A stretch of DNA of 64,000 bases from Marisa cornuarietis (taxonomy: Eukaryota > Mollusca > Gastropoda > Architaenioglossa > Ampullariidae): NCBI GenBank assembly GCA_004794655.1, contig SMMW01000635.1:927001-991000 (forward strand), read 5' to 3'. The translations under genes and the position numbers were made by a program. The notes below the pieces were generated by a model that saw only the letters and a program-made list of their open reading frames with translations, searched no databases and was not told the origin of the DNA. Positions 27,455 through 39,600 of this stretch are shown here, piece after piece. Position 1 is the first letter of the stretch; each line of letters starts with the position of its first letter.

Positions 27455-27739
27455 GTAGTAGTAGACGATAGATAATGAGACAAAAGTAAACTCGCATCTT
27501 CACAGAATTTCAAACACTCAGACTGCGTGTGTGAGACAAGTCTAATCACTACCAATGAGTTCCTCGAATTGTTTTTCGCTTCACACAATTCTGTTTCCGC
27601 AAAAGTCGCACGGATCCTGCCATTTCTATAAGATGTCGCAATCGTAATAATTATACAGAACTTGAAGTGAAATTTTAGTTGCTCTTGACTTTATGCATTT
27701 ACTTTATTCGACATTACTGTAAAAAATTACTCTTACTGT

Positions 27740-29335
27740 ATGTTTCTTTTCCCCCCTCTCTTCTCTACCCATACTCTTTGAACTCGTTGCGACGTAGGGC
27801 AGCGACAAAGGTCCTCCACTTTTGTCTGTCCTGGGCCAGCCTCCCCACAGTGCCCCAGCTGTGGTTTAGGGTCTTCAGTTCTGCCTCCACAGTTAGCCGC
27901 CAGGTGTTCTTGGGCCGGCCTCGCTTGCGTTTTCCCTCTGGAGTCCAGTGTAAGGCAGCTTTTGTGATGGAGTTGCTCTCGCCTTTGATGACATGGCCAA
28001 TCCAGCGCCATCGTTTCTTCATCAGGATGGTGGTCATACTCTCTTGCAAAGACTGGGCAAGCAGCTCCTCGTTGGAAATTGTCCTTGGCCAGAAGATGCC
28101 CAGGATTCTTCGCAGGCTTTTGGTGTGGAAGACTGACAGCTTAATGAGGTCGCTGTCAATCATTCGCCAGCATTCCGAGCCGTACAGAAGAGTGGACAGG
28201 ACAAGGCTCTGGTAGAGTCTCAGCTTGGTATGGATGCTCTACTGGGTTGACTTCCAGATGTTGCTTAGGCTACAGAAGATGCCCCTGGCTTTGCTCAGTC
28301 TGTTCTGGATGTCACAGTCTGCTCCTCCATCCTGCTTGACCACGCTGCCCAAGTATGTGAAGCTTTGAACCATCGGCAGGTCTTCTCCCTCTATGTTGAT
28401 CGGTGTTATATTGGTGGTGTTCAGGGTCATCACTTCTGTCTTTGTCCGGCTGATGTGCAGTCCGACCTGCTTCGCAAAGGTGTTCGGGCGAGTCGTCTTC
28501 TCCTGCATATGTCGATGTGTGTGTGACAGCAAGGTCAGGTCGTCGGCAAAGTCTAGGTCTTCTAAGTTCTTGGAGAGTGTCCATCTTATGCCCCTTGGTT
28601 CATCTTCCGTTGTGTGACGCATTACCCAGTCAATGACAAGGTTAAAGAGTAGGGAAGACATCACGCAGCCTTGTCTCACTCCGGTCCCGACCTCAAAGCA
28701 GATGTCACTGTTACCAACGCAGCATGAAAAGTTCGTATAGAAGCTTTTGATCAGCAGCAAAATTTCCATTGGTATTCCGTACGCTCTCAGGATGCACCAA
28801 AGGCTTTCTCTGTGGATGCTGTCAAATGCCTTCTGGAAATCCACGAAGTTAATGTAGAGCTGTCTCTGCCACTCTGTACACTGTTCAATGATGTTGCGTA
28901 GTGCAAATATCTGGTCGGTGCATCCTCTTGCTCTACGAAAACCAGCCTGTTCTTCTCTAAGTTGTGCGTCCGTTGCCTCTGATGATCTTTGTCATGATCT
29001 TGCTCGGGATTGACAGGAGAGTTATTCCTCGCCAGTTGTTGCAGTCACTAAGGGGTCCTTTCTTTGGGATTTTGACGATCACTCCTCTGGTCCAGTCACT
29101 TGGGACTTGCTTCCCTTCCCATACTGCGGTAAATAGGGGTTCCAGGATATTGGCTGCCAGTTCTGGGTCTGTTTTGAATAGTTCAGCGTTCAGATTGTCT
29201 TGGCCTGGTGCCTTTCTGTTCTTCAAGGACTTGATTGCTGTGATGATTTCCTGCTTCTCTGGTGGGGCGATGTTGACGTCCAGGTCCTCAATGGCTTCTT
29301 GTATGTCGGCTTCTTCGGAAGGTGGTGGTCTGTTC
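27740..29335 (-). mobile_element. Non-LTR retrotransposon (LINE), reverse-transcriptase ORF with frameshifts
   Basis: Reading the minus strand from 29335: an N-terminal segment (NRKAPGQDNLNAELFK, VIVKIPKKGPLSDCNNWRG) typical of reverse transcriptases, a frameshift near 28960, then EEQAGFRRARG, DFQKAFDSIHRESLW, the GVRQGCVMS block, and the catalytic FADD at about 28540. After a stop near 28240 comes the C-terminal end (RRWRWIGHVI, HWTPEGKRKRGRPKNTW), which ends at about 27765. The endonuclease region is absent, so the copy is 5'-truncated. At least two frame breaks make it inactive. The same protein tail is very common in invertebrate genomes. I leave the clade name open (RTE-like is possible). 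Confidence 0.9.
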
Positions 29336-29640
29336 TGTACTTTCTCGAGTCTCTGAATGAGGTAGTCAGGGCAGCCTGCCAGCAAGGAGTTGCAGTAGTC
29401 AAGCCGAGAAAGAACAAACGCACAGACAAGAGTGTTGGTAGCGCGTGTAGAGAGAAAGTGACGGATGGCACTGATCTTACGGAGCTCATAGTAGGCAGAC
29501 TGACAGACAGCTGTAACATGTTTATCAAGGGTCATGTCTGCATTGACAATAAATCCCAGATTCCTAACAGATGACGTGAAGGTGATGTTGCTGTCGCCCA
29601 CCTTGATGTGATTGGGCAGACTGACTAGTGAAGGTTGACA
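29335..29640 (-). mobile_element. CR1/L2-clade LINE ORF2 fragment fused to the neighbouring LINE
   Basis: Minus-strand codons read SSVRNLGFIVNADMTLDKHV, SAYYELRKISAIRHFLS and VLSRLDYCNSLLAGCP, then IQRLEKVQN. This is the region after the reverse-transcriptase domain in CR1/L2/Jockey-type ORF2. The frame then runs straight into the other LINE at about 29335 with no stop. The usual sequence after VQN is missing, so the join marks an insertion or recombination point between two families. Confidence 0.85.
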
Positions 29641-30181
29641 AGTGAATGTGAGAAATAAAAAACAAAATTTTGATGAATGTCAACAAAAAAATGGAGAATG
29701 ACAGTGCACCTAGTCATTATTACAAGTGAGCCAATTAAAATTGTGAGCCATTTCAAGTATTTATGAGTTCCAGTTGTTTAAACTGGGATGGTCATGTCGC
29801 TGACAAAGGTTCAATCTCATATCAGTTAGTGTTTGCAGTAGGATGTTATGTATGCTTTATCAGAGTGTTGTTGGTTGTGTGTGTTAGGGACCAAATGCAC
29901 GAAAACGTGATCCAGGCAGACTTAATAAATTAGGTAAATTGATTAGGTAACGCCCGTTCGTCTTTTGGTGAAAGGCCATAACTGGTGGACATTACTGGTC
30001 AACAGAGATTTGCCGTGAAGGTTAAGTGCATTATGCTTACCTCTTACTACTCCCCACATACCACTGTCAAGCTCTTTTAGTAACAGATTTATCTTCCCCA
30101 CAGGCAGAACTAATTTTATAAGCTCATTTATTCTTGCAGCAATCAGATTCCTCTCAGCCTGATTGCTGCAGCTGGTAAACC

Positions 30182-30600
30182 ATGACGGTTCTGTTAGTCT
30201 GTATTATGATGTTCATGTTGTTTTGTGTAGATTTAAGCAGCACTGGGGACATGGGTCATCCCTGGCGCACAATGACCATTGTGAGAAAGAGCTCACTCAA
30301 TTGGTTGTTGAAGAGTACTGAGGTCCTGAGGCCGTCGTACAGTGCCGTGATGGTGCGTACAAGACCTTCCTCCATGCTGATTGTCAGCAGTACATTCCAT
30401 AACCCCTCATGCCATACTCTATAAAAAGCCTTTCTGAAGTCTATAAAGATGGTCAGCAGAGATCCTTACCATGCTGGAAGTGCTTTTCGACGAGAACTCG
30501 GCTGTTGAAGATTTATTCAACAATGCCTCTCCAGTCTGTTTCTCTGCTAGCAGCTCCTCCGCTGCCGATGGGAGGCGGTTCTGGATCACCTTCGGCATAA
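30182..30600 (-). pseudogene. Degenerate reverse-transcriptase fragment, third LINE
   Basis: Read on the minus strand in shifting frames: PKVIQNRLPSAAEELLAEKQ, an IDFRKAF-like block, VWHEGLWNVL, EEGLVRTITALYDGLRTSVL, FNNQLSELFLTM and VRQG followed by a stop. This is the order of motifs in a non-LTR reverse transcriptase, from a family different from the one at 28240-29335. Several frameshifts and stops show it is long dead. Confidence 0.7.
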
Positions 30601-30968
30601 CCTTACTTGGGTGACTGATCAGGTAAGCTCATACTTTTTACCACACTGGTGGAGCGTACGGACGTTCCACGTGCCAATCGTTATTCGCTTACTTAAGTAT
30701 TGTGTTGACTGAAGGATGTCCGACGGGCTGAAGATTTGGGGCGGCGGCAGGATCTCGACTGAACGCCCGAGGTGGGAACGACGGCTCCAGTCGCAAACAC
30801 TTTGCTATCCACTCCCTGGAGAGTGAAGTGAAGGGGGTGCACGATCGTTTTTAGAATGGGCCGCGACCGATCCACCATGTCATTCGGTTTGCTGTCTACC
30901 ATCTGTCTTGTCAGTGGGCAGAAATCGCTTGACGGCGCCCATCTCCTCTCCAAGCCCCGCCACTATGG
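30600..30968. other. Stretch between LINE relic and foldback element; unexplained open frame
   Basis: A minus-strand frame of 86 codons (30953-30693) is open but matches no family I know. The local sequence is more GC-rich than its surroundings and could be part of the adjoining retroelement. No splice or promoter signals stand out. Confidence 0.3.
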
Positions 30969-32206
30969 GGCGCCAAGAGGGGAATTTTCTCAAATTTGCT
31001 ATTTCTAGCTATAGCTTGCAATGTATAATTATAGAATGCAATGTATAGCTATACATTGCATTTTATACTTATAGATTGCATTTTATATTTATAAAGGTAA
31101 GGTAAAGGTCATCCCATAACCTTCTTCAGGTCGTGGGGGAGTGAGGTGTTAGAGACACCATTTTTCTCGGGGCCAGCTTTTACATGAGGGTGGTGCCAAT
31201 CTCCTGTCCCTCGCTGCCTTACCTTCCCCAACCCTCTAAGGAGTCAGGTACCCATTCCCGTCAGCTGGGTCGACTGGGGGAAGTATGCTGCGTGTATCGG
31301 GAATTGATCCAGCGCTCTCGGTTCGGACGCTAGCGCTCTAACCACTCGGCCATCCGCTTCCCCAATAAATTTATATTTTATACAATTCATTCTATACTTA
31401 TAGATTGCATTCTATAGCTATGCATTGCATTCTATAAGTATAAAATGCAATGTATAATTATACATTGCAATGTATAGCTAGAGAGAGAGAAAAAAAACTC
31501 GTTAAAAACCGAAGTGTTTCATTTATATTATACTCAGAAGTTGCTATCCAATTCATTTTATATATACATTTCAATTCTTCAGCTATAGAATGCATTCTAT
31601 CTATACATTCGAAATCTATATTTATAGATTGCATTCTATAACTTCTGACTTGAAATGTATACGGAACGAGGCTGGCTCATATGGGAAAAGAAGGTCGAAG
31701 ACCAACCAATCAGTGCGCTCGTAGCAATGGCCGAGAGTCGTCTGCAACTTGGGATCGTAGAGACCAAAATGTTTTGGTCGCAGAATGTGTTGTTTTGTTT
31801 TGTTCAAATGTGTAATGAATCCAGGGACCGTCTGTTAACCTCCCTTTCTCCTTCTTTAGTCCTATTACAGTACATTTCAAGTCAGAAGTTATAGAATGCA
31901 ATCTATAAATATAGATTTCGAATGTATAGATAGAATGCATTCTATAGCTAAAGAATTGAAATGTATCTATAAAATGAATTGGATAGCAACTTCTGAGTAT
32001 AATATAAATGAAACACTTTGGTTTTTACCGAGTTTTTTTCTCTCTCTCTAGCGATACATTCCAATGTATAGCTATAGAATGCAATCTATAAGTATAGAAT
32101 GAATTGTATAAATATAAAATGTATAGCTATACATTGCATTCTATAATTATACATTGCAAGCTATAGCTAGAAATAGCAAATTTGAGAAAATTCCCCTCTT
32201 GGCGCC
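30969..32206. mobile_element. Foldback-type element with long repetitive inverted arms
   Basis: The outer ends are exact inverted repeats (GGCGCCAAGAGGGGAATTTT, continuing through the AAATTTGCTATTTCTAGC region) for about 85 bases, and the arms keep pairing to the centre. Left arm 30969-31659; right arm 31871-32206; unique spacer 31660-31870. The arms consist largely of short variants built on ATTGCAT and TATA(G/A)CTATA units, which is why the left arm holds extra units. The left arm is also split by a SINE (31094-31363). The spacer has no coding potential I can see. This plan matches foldback transposons such as Drosophila FB or sea-urchin TU in structure only. Confidence 0.8.
31094..31363 (-). 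repeat. SINE family B copy, tRNA head intact, inserted in a foldback arm
   Basis: On the minus strand it starts GGGGAAGCGGATGGCCGAG. TGGCCGAGTGG is a perfect RNA polymerase III A box (TRGYNNANNGG) and GGATCAATTCC a near-consensus B box, like the head of a serine or leucine tRNA. The family core CCCAGTCGACCCAGCTG follows, then the GGTACCTGACTCC and AGGGTTGGGGAAGGTAAGGC blocks and a tail ending in ACCTTACCTT. It is the most complete of the three copies. Confidence 0.85.
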
Positions 32207-34628
32207 ACAGCCGGTACCTGCCACGCGACTTCGGCATTGGGTTGCACAGGTTGGGTTGACCTTTTAAGACATATTTTTCGTGTACTCTGATTGGGTGAAA
32301 TTCCGCTTCCGGCAAACCCACAAGGCGGGGGGTGGGAGGGTGCTTTTATTCCCTTGGTAGTTGGCAAGGACACAGACCTGTTCGGGCGCAGGTTGGTGAA
32401 ACACAAATCAAAAGACATGTCCACACTGTGCAATATACACCCGAGCGAAGCAAATTATACTGGCTGATAACATACAAATGCAAGAGATATTTACAGAATG
32501 TGCAAAATATTAACATTAGGTAAAGCAAATATAACTAGCTGGTGATACAGAAATGTTAGGAATATATGGATGTACACACTGATTAATATATACACAACTA
32601 TATGGGATAAGGTAAACTATTCAAGTCAGTGACAGAATCCAAGTCCTAAATGTTAAATGTGCACGAAGAAAATGAATATAACAATAAAATCTGTAATAAT
32701 CTATTTTTCACCCATTAACATTTTTATGAAAACACGTACGATTATATATTAGTATAAGCATATTACAAAAAGTGTTCAATAGTCATCATGTCACCAATTA
32801 CAAAACGGTGTCACACTAACATATCATCTTGCAAGTGAAGCAAAACCCCGGCATCAGTATAGTGATGCTTGTTTCAAATCTTCGTTCTTCGTTAAATCCT
32901 TTTGATGCAAAAGATCAGTGCTCATGCATATGTCTCGGCAGCCGCTACACGTAACAGCCCATGAGACCTCGTTCTGGTTTCAAGATGGCGCTTGCGTGAA
33001 TAAGGTCCATGGGTTCACTACAATGCTACGCCCTCTCTTTCCTTGAGTGCTCATGTTGCTGCGCCACCTATCTCTTTTTTCGTGAAAACCAATTACCAGT
33101 CCTGACGCGACCTATAAAACTGTCTCCCTATCCCACTCCCCAAAGCGCTCACGTCTCTTTGCTGTAGCTGAAGCGACCATTTCCAGTGACAAAAGGATTA
33201 TAGTCTGCTTTGTTTTAAAGGTGTTTTTTTTAAACTATATCAGTGATGAAGCAGGCGAGAAAACAATTAATATTGTGCTTTTTCGTTGCATTATTCCGAC
33301 CGCATTTTATTTTCTCTTGAACCGAGTAACAGCTATTATATAGATATATATCTTTCTTCTTTCGTCGTCGATTTTGTATGCAAAGACCTTTCGCGGAATT
33401 CTCTTTGACTGAGAGTTTAGGCACCACGAACATCTCGATAGTGTTGCTGCTTGTTTGTGTGAGGCAGAGTCAAGTTTCGAACTCTAGAACCAGTCCTTCC
33501 TCTCCCATCCTGCGCATAGGAGAAGGCGAAGGAATTTAGGAAATTGGGCTCTGACTGGATTTGCAGATTACGCCAGGAAAACGAAATGTATGCCCTTGCA
33601 AACAGCAGAACGCGCCCAGCAAGCAAGATCGGAGAAGAAAAGAGACTTATTGATTACATGGCCTGATCCCCCGCTTGGACAGCAACAGAATGGCCATAGT
33701 CTATGAAGGGAAAGGAGACAGCTATAGGAAGACTAGGAAGTGAGAAGCTGAGTGACAGCAGTTTTGGGTGCATTTGAGTTCATTATTAATGCCTTTTTAA
33801 GTGTCAACTCTTGTGTGATATTTGCTCAAGTGTAACTTTTTTGTTGTCATGAATACATGGATGTTAGTTCAGGCTGCCATTTGTTTTTGTTAATTCAACT
33901 GGAGCTTTTGTCTGCAGTTAATCAGGAACAAAAGAAGACAGCGTCCAATCTTCGGCAACAACAGCAGCTGGATAATTTCGGGCATCTGTACAATCCTTGT
34001 TAATGTCTGTCTTGCATTTCGGCTGATGATTTATCTATTGATCGTATCGTTTCTCTTGGGTTTATTTTGTTCGTTATTTATTTCTTCGTGTTGAAGCTTG
34101 CGCACACATAGACATGCATACATATCTCCCTAAATGTGGTCATACCATGTGGTAAAGTTATTACCTTCCTACTAAGAGAGTAATCATAGTTTTCAATAGC
34201 TATCCGGGGAGTGTCGAAGCATGAGCATGAGACATTTCAAGCCTCCAGTACCCCTTTCTCCCTTGATCCATTCGATCCAATGCAATTTTTAATCGGTGGA
34301 CCAATTTTAATGCAAATTAACTTAAATTTCAAAAGGTATGGCATTATTTTACAAAATATCCAACATTCTTGGCGCATTTAATCGAAGAAAATATGTTACA
34401 CCTTGATACAAATATTATACCTGTACGTATATAATGAATACAAATCAACAAGCAAAGTAAACAACAATAGCAGACGACGCATTTTATTGCCTACTCCTTT
34501 ACTGCCTTTTTAATTGCGTGCTTTTTGTGTACGATGTTTGTCATTTAATGCTCTTGATTTAAAATGTTTATATCCTTGTTTAATTTTATGGTCTCTAATG
34601 TAGCTCTGCCACAGGCTTTCCCTATCTA

Positions 34629-34630
<2 letters not shown>
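32207..34630. other. No gene seen; isolated promoter-like motifs
   Basis: An AAGATGGCG motif (YY1-type) near 32983 and a TATAAAAC box near 33112 are 130 bases apart, but no supported exon follows. The rest is AT-rich. Confidence 0.35.

Positions 34631-34677
<47 letters not shown>
34631..34677 (+). repeat. (GT)n microsatellite
   Basis: About 23 uninterrupted GT units. Confidence 0.95.
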
Positions 34678-34682
<5 letters not shown>

Positions 34683-35939
34683 ATATCAAGCTTACGTTAT
34701 TATTATTAATTAAATATTTGTGCCAGGCTTCACGTTCGTGCTTGCCTCAGTTTGGGAATAGACAATAACTAGACTGCTCCTCCTCTCAGACCGAAATATT
34801 CATTGCAGATTGTAAACTTTATCAATCATCAGAGAAGGTGTGCGTTGATATTGAGGACCATACATAAACTAATAGTAAAGCCTGAAAACGATACTCCATT
34901 CGCGCACCTAATTAGTGAAAGGTCCACATGACACATTATCTCGACTTCGCAAGTACTTTTTACACACACTAACACACGAACATCCACAAACAAAGTACGA
35001 TCACGCACGCCTTTTTTTAATTGGTGTCATACGTTGAGAAAACTGCATAAGATATATCACAGGTCTGTAAACAAAATACCTGAAGAGAAAGAACAGCTGA
35101 ACAGACGATCGAGAGGGGAACCCATGCACCCGATCTTCACTGTACCAGTAACGAGTACTTATCTATATAAACATTTAAGTCGATATTGTTTAGCAAGAAC
35201 TCATAGCAGGATCGATGTCTTAATTACTTGCGGCACTACTGTATAAAGACGATGACTTTAGTTAAAAAAACAATTCCCGCCACAGTGTTAAATTAACAAA
35301 TAACTACCATGCAGAAACTCATAAACGTTTGCTTCTTTTCTAAATGAATCAGACAATAAATGTGCTTTTTTCTTTTCAGATTGGTTTGCTTTATTTCTTT
35401 CTTATTGCTTCAAATACATGTCTGCTATACGACGACCTCGATGTATGTTCTCAAGTTCTCTCAGTTTGCGATTGAGTGAGTGAGCAATATAGGAGATGCA
35501 TGGCTTTTCAATGCACACATATCTGCAACACACAGATGGCATTGACTCGCACTACATGACTACATTTAATGTGGTCTCCACCTCTACTCGCCCTCTATAA
35601 TAATTACAGCTGCAAACAGGAAATCTCTCGCACGTCGGGCGTGGTTCAGGTAGCGCGAGTAGTTGAACGCATTGTCCGCCAGGCGACTGTTACTGCATAA
35701 GTTGATAAGTAGAATCCATGCATCAAGTTATTCGATTTCGCGAAGTCTGTGCTTGCTTACACCAATAGATTCAAATTTCCTTCTTTGTGATGAAATCGCT
35801 CGTCTGTAAAACTCGCTGGTCTAGTGAAGCAGTGCACAGACTCATACAGTTTGTGGCGCCAGGTTATTTGTAAGGGGCAGTTCATCCGACACGGACATTT
35901 TTCATCAACCTAAGAGTGACTGTTCCTTGCGTGGCTCGC
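34678..35939. other. Region upstream of RACGAP1; no gene seen
   Basis: Apart from the decayed SINE at 35022 this is unique sequence. The last few hundred bases may hold distal promoter elements of RACGAP1. Confidence 0.4.
35022..35158 (-). repeat. SINE family A, decayed copy
   Basis: TTAATTGGTGTCATACG, then AAGATATATCACAGG, TGTAAACAAAATACC, AGAGAAAGAACAGC, GAACCCATGCACCCGATCTTCACTG and TACCAGTAACGAGTACT follow the minus-strand SINE A order with deletions and substitutions. Confidence 0.7.
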
Positions 35940-36040
35940 TAGATGGCGCACAGCAGACTCGCTGCTGATTGGACGAAACCAGTCGCCATTTCAAAAACAG
36001 AAGCGGGTTTCTTATTCTGTTTCAAGAGCAAAAGGCCGAG
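35940..36040 (+). promoter_or_regulatory. RACGAP1: RACGAP1 core promoter and 5'UTR exon end
   Basis: A strong donor (GAG|GTAAGT) at 36040/36041 lies 577 bases before the coding acceptor at 36617, so a non-coding first exon ends at 36040. Just upstream is an inverted CCAAT box (ATTGG, 35968-35972) and, 17 bases on, TTCAAA (35990-35995), the reverse of the CHR element TTTGAA. CCAAT plus CHR is the known layout of DREAM/MuvB-controlled G2/M genes, a class to which RACGAP1 belongs in vertebrates. No TATA box is visible. The motifs are seen; their use here is inferred. Confidence 0.55.
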
Positions 36041-36617
36041 GTAAGTCAGCATGTGATTAGTTATTTCATGAAAAATATTCGTTAATTCTTACAAGTCTAA
36101 ACCCTTTGTATTTATAAACGATGAGCGTACAGACTTCTTTAGTGAGAAGTCTTTTTGCAAAAGGTGGTAAGTTTCGAATGCGATGCAAAGCAGCGTGACT
36201 GTATCTTAATTCAGACTTTTTGTAAACAAAGGCTTCTGATGGTAAGTGGTTATATGTATTATGACTAACACCTATTATCTTCCCTCTTCGAAAGACTGTT
36301 GTGCGATTGTTGCGTTGTTCAGACTGATGGTGGATTTTTGGCATGCTTTTTGTGTGACCTAGTGCGCTGTTTAGGGTTATTGTCACTGTCATCTTTGTAA
36401 AATGTTTAATGTTATTTAAAGTTATATACTGCGATCGGGCATTCGGTTTGTGGAAAGGATTCCTTTAAAAAGAGATGCTATTTTTTCATGCAATCATTTT
36501 ACAAACAGGCCACTTGTCGGTGTATCAGCTTATAATGCATTGTTAAAAAATAAATACAAAAAGCAATACCGTGTACCATTGACTGATTGAATACAGAAAC
36601 GTTCCGTTCTGCTACAG

Positions 36618-39600
36618 ATGGAGGGGAAGCTCTCTCTCGTCGCTGCGTTCGATGATCTAATGAGAACTGCAGGAGTATTGAATGCTGGATGTGAAGGAGG
36701 TCTGTTATTTGAAAGAGCTAATAATTTAGACTCGCATTTTGTCTAATACTGTTTGCCAGTGTAACTAGTTTTGAGCAGATTAATTGATTTAAACTTTGTG
36801 AAATATGTAATATTTGAGTACAAATACCTTTTTCCAGATTAGATTAAGAAATGTTTAAGTACCTGTTAAAATTTAATGTTAAAGGGAAGTGCCATGATTA
36901 GGTATAATTGAATAGGTGATAAGTTCGAAACTCATATACACAAGCGAAAAACATAGATCAACATTTTGGATAACAAAGGCTTGTCCGTTTATATGTTGTG
37001 CTCAAAATATAGCAAATGTTTTCTCCACTTAGTGGTACTAAGGTTGGTTAAAATGGCTAGTATGTCAAATCAATTATAAAAAAAAATTTGTCACTTTAAT
37101 GATGTATGCGAGTTAATTAGAAATTAGGATAATGTTTCCCCTTTGCATAAGTACAAATAAATTATGGAATGTGCACTTGCTGCAGAGTTCAGAACATTTG
37201 TCCTGCATGAAGATACCAACAGGCGCCGATGGCTGGCAGCAGAGCAGAAAAATGAGAGCCGTGAAGATCGAGTGAAACGTTTAGAGGCTGAAAACGCAAA
37301 GCTTGAGACTCAGGTTAAGCATGCCAGGTGATTGCTTCATATCCATCTAGAATAATTAACGGGCTAGAGAACTGTCAACTCATTGGCAGATTTCTGCTAT
37401 AAATCATTTGTCTTTCTGCTTTAAACAAAAATGTTCTGACAAAAACAATTATTAAGAAAAAGAAAGGAATCAAAGTCTAGTACTACTGCTATTTCCCAAT
37501 CCAGGTTTCTTGTTTACCATTCCAAGTGTTTTCAATCTGTTCAAGAGAAAGTGCACATGCTATTGTTATGACTTACACAGTATTCATGAATATGTAACTA
37601 CTTTTACTAGCACATGTCATGACTGAATGTGGCAGTCATTGCTTGGCACTTCTTTTTTTTATTACTTAAGAGTGTGGGTGTGTTTTTATTTCGGCCCAAG
37701 ACCATATCGCTCCATATTCAATTCGTTTCAGCTATGTCCATTTTGAAAAGTCAAATCGTCCCAGGCCCAAAAAAAACAAATCTTTTAGAGCTTAGGCTGG
37801 TTAACAATAAATACAGCATGACTATAAATTAATAATAATGTGGATTTCTATGGCATATTTTCAACTTTTTTTTAAAGTGGTGTTTTACAATTAACAACAG
37901 TGGTGTTGGTGCACTACTGTGGTATGACGTGGTTCAAGCTAAAGGATTACCTGATCAGCGATGTCTCTTCATACGATAATAATAGATAAAAAAAAGTCAA
38001 AATACAAATTTACAATAAAATAATGACAAATCTTTCATTTTAAAGATTGTTTAAAGAGAAAAATCGTGTTTATTTGCCATTGTAAGATTTATTCTCTGTG
38101 TGTCTATTGCAAAGAAGCCGTTTTTGTTTAGTAAAGTGGTGGTTAAACTTATTCGTGTGGCTCTGTTTAATTAGAATAGACAACTGAGTTTGCTTATCTG
38201 CATTATTGTTCAAACAACATATGACTCTTATGGTAATATTTGTGTCATTGGTGGTTGATTCATCTTTTGGGAGTGGGACTATTTGGTCTTACCTGGGAAG
38301 AATTGACTTTGGTTGTGGGGCGAAATGACTGGTCCCCTTTCATATTGTAATGTCATGTGTGCCATGTGGCTTTCTAGACCTGCAACAAAATTTTTAAGGT
38401 ATTTTTTTTAATAGGCTTGTTCTCATGCCTGATAAGCAAGAAGCTACTATAAAACATCTAGTCCATGAATTCATGTCATATGTGTTAGCTGGCATTAGGT
38501 TCATTGTTCCTCTCTGATAATACGATAGTTAACTCTTTGACTGCCAGACGCTAATGAGGAACATGTGCATGCCTGTGCCAGGGAATTTTGATGATTTTTT
38601 GGTCATTATTTTTAAAAAGTCAGGAGCTCTGGAGATGCAGGCAAAGTATATAAAACCCATACAATTCATAGACAGAAGTGACTTTTCTAATAAATGAGAC
38701 CAATTAAGCCCAGGAAATAAGATTCTTTGGGCTGTTATTTTATTCCAATTATTTTTAATAGAAAAACCAACTAAATGCGCAAACATGCTGTTGTTGCTCA
38801 GGTGGAGCATGCGAAGAAGCAGCTGATATGTTTCTAGGCATTATAAATAGAGAAAAAGACTGGCGTAGCGAATATTGTTTCTGATGTCCAGTACAGGTGC
38901 AGAGAAGTGTCAGACCAAGAAACCGTTCCATTTCAGTAGCATCAGTTTCTTTATGTTCCCACTGCAACAGTCCTGAGAACCGTTTTAGCGGTCCTTTTCT
39001 TTTTGCCTCTCCAAAGTCTGTGCAGCATAGAGATTTGTCTGTGTCACAAGATTGTTGATGACTGCCTGAGTGAGAAAAAGTTTGTAGTAGTCAATCGCCT
39101 CAAACTGTTCTTGATTAGGGACTTTGATGCCAGACTCACCGGTGAACGGTAGATCTGCAGGTGTATAATAACCTGTATCAGGGGTAAAATCCCCTTCAAA
39201 ACCTGCAGTGCCTCGCGATGTTGTTTGCCACCCACCTCTTCCCTTGCCACGCCCCCTTCCGCCACCTGCAGCTCGATCCTCTTTGACTGTGCTCCTGTCT
39301 GCTGCAGTTCGTTTCCTGCTTCTAGCTACTGCCGCCGATGGTGCAACTAAGTCACCAATGTCTGTTTCACTGCTGTCGTTGGAACTTTTTTCACTTTCTT
39401 CTTCCTTTTCTCCAGTCAAAATCAAGGTCACCGACGTTGTCGTCAGAATGATGAGAATCAGAATCTCTCATGTCTAACACATTATCGTTACTTCAACTGC
39501 CATCCCGTTCCTGATCCAGGGAATCCTCCAATTCTAGATTATCTGAATCACTGTTTGTGATCTCTGCTATGGCCTCCTGTAGCAGGTTCTTTGACCACTT

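Noticed and set aside
33100..33130. TATAAAAC box with nearby YY1-type motif
   Set aside because: No credible exon downstream on either strand, so not called as a promoter.
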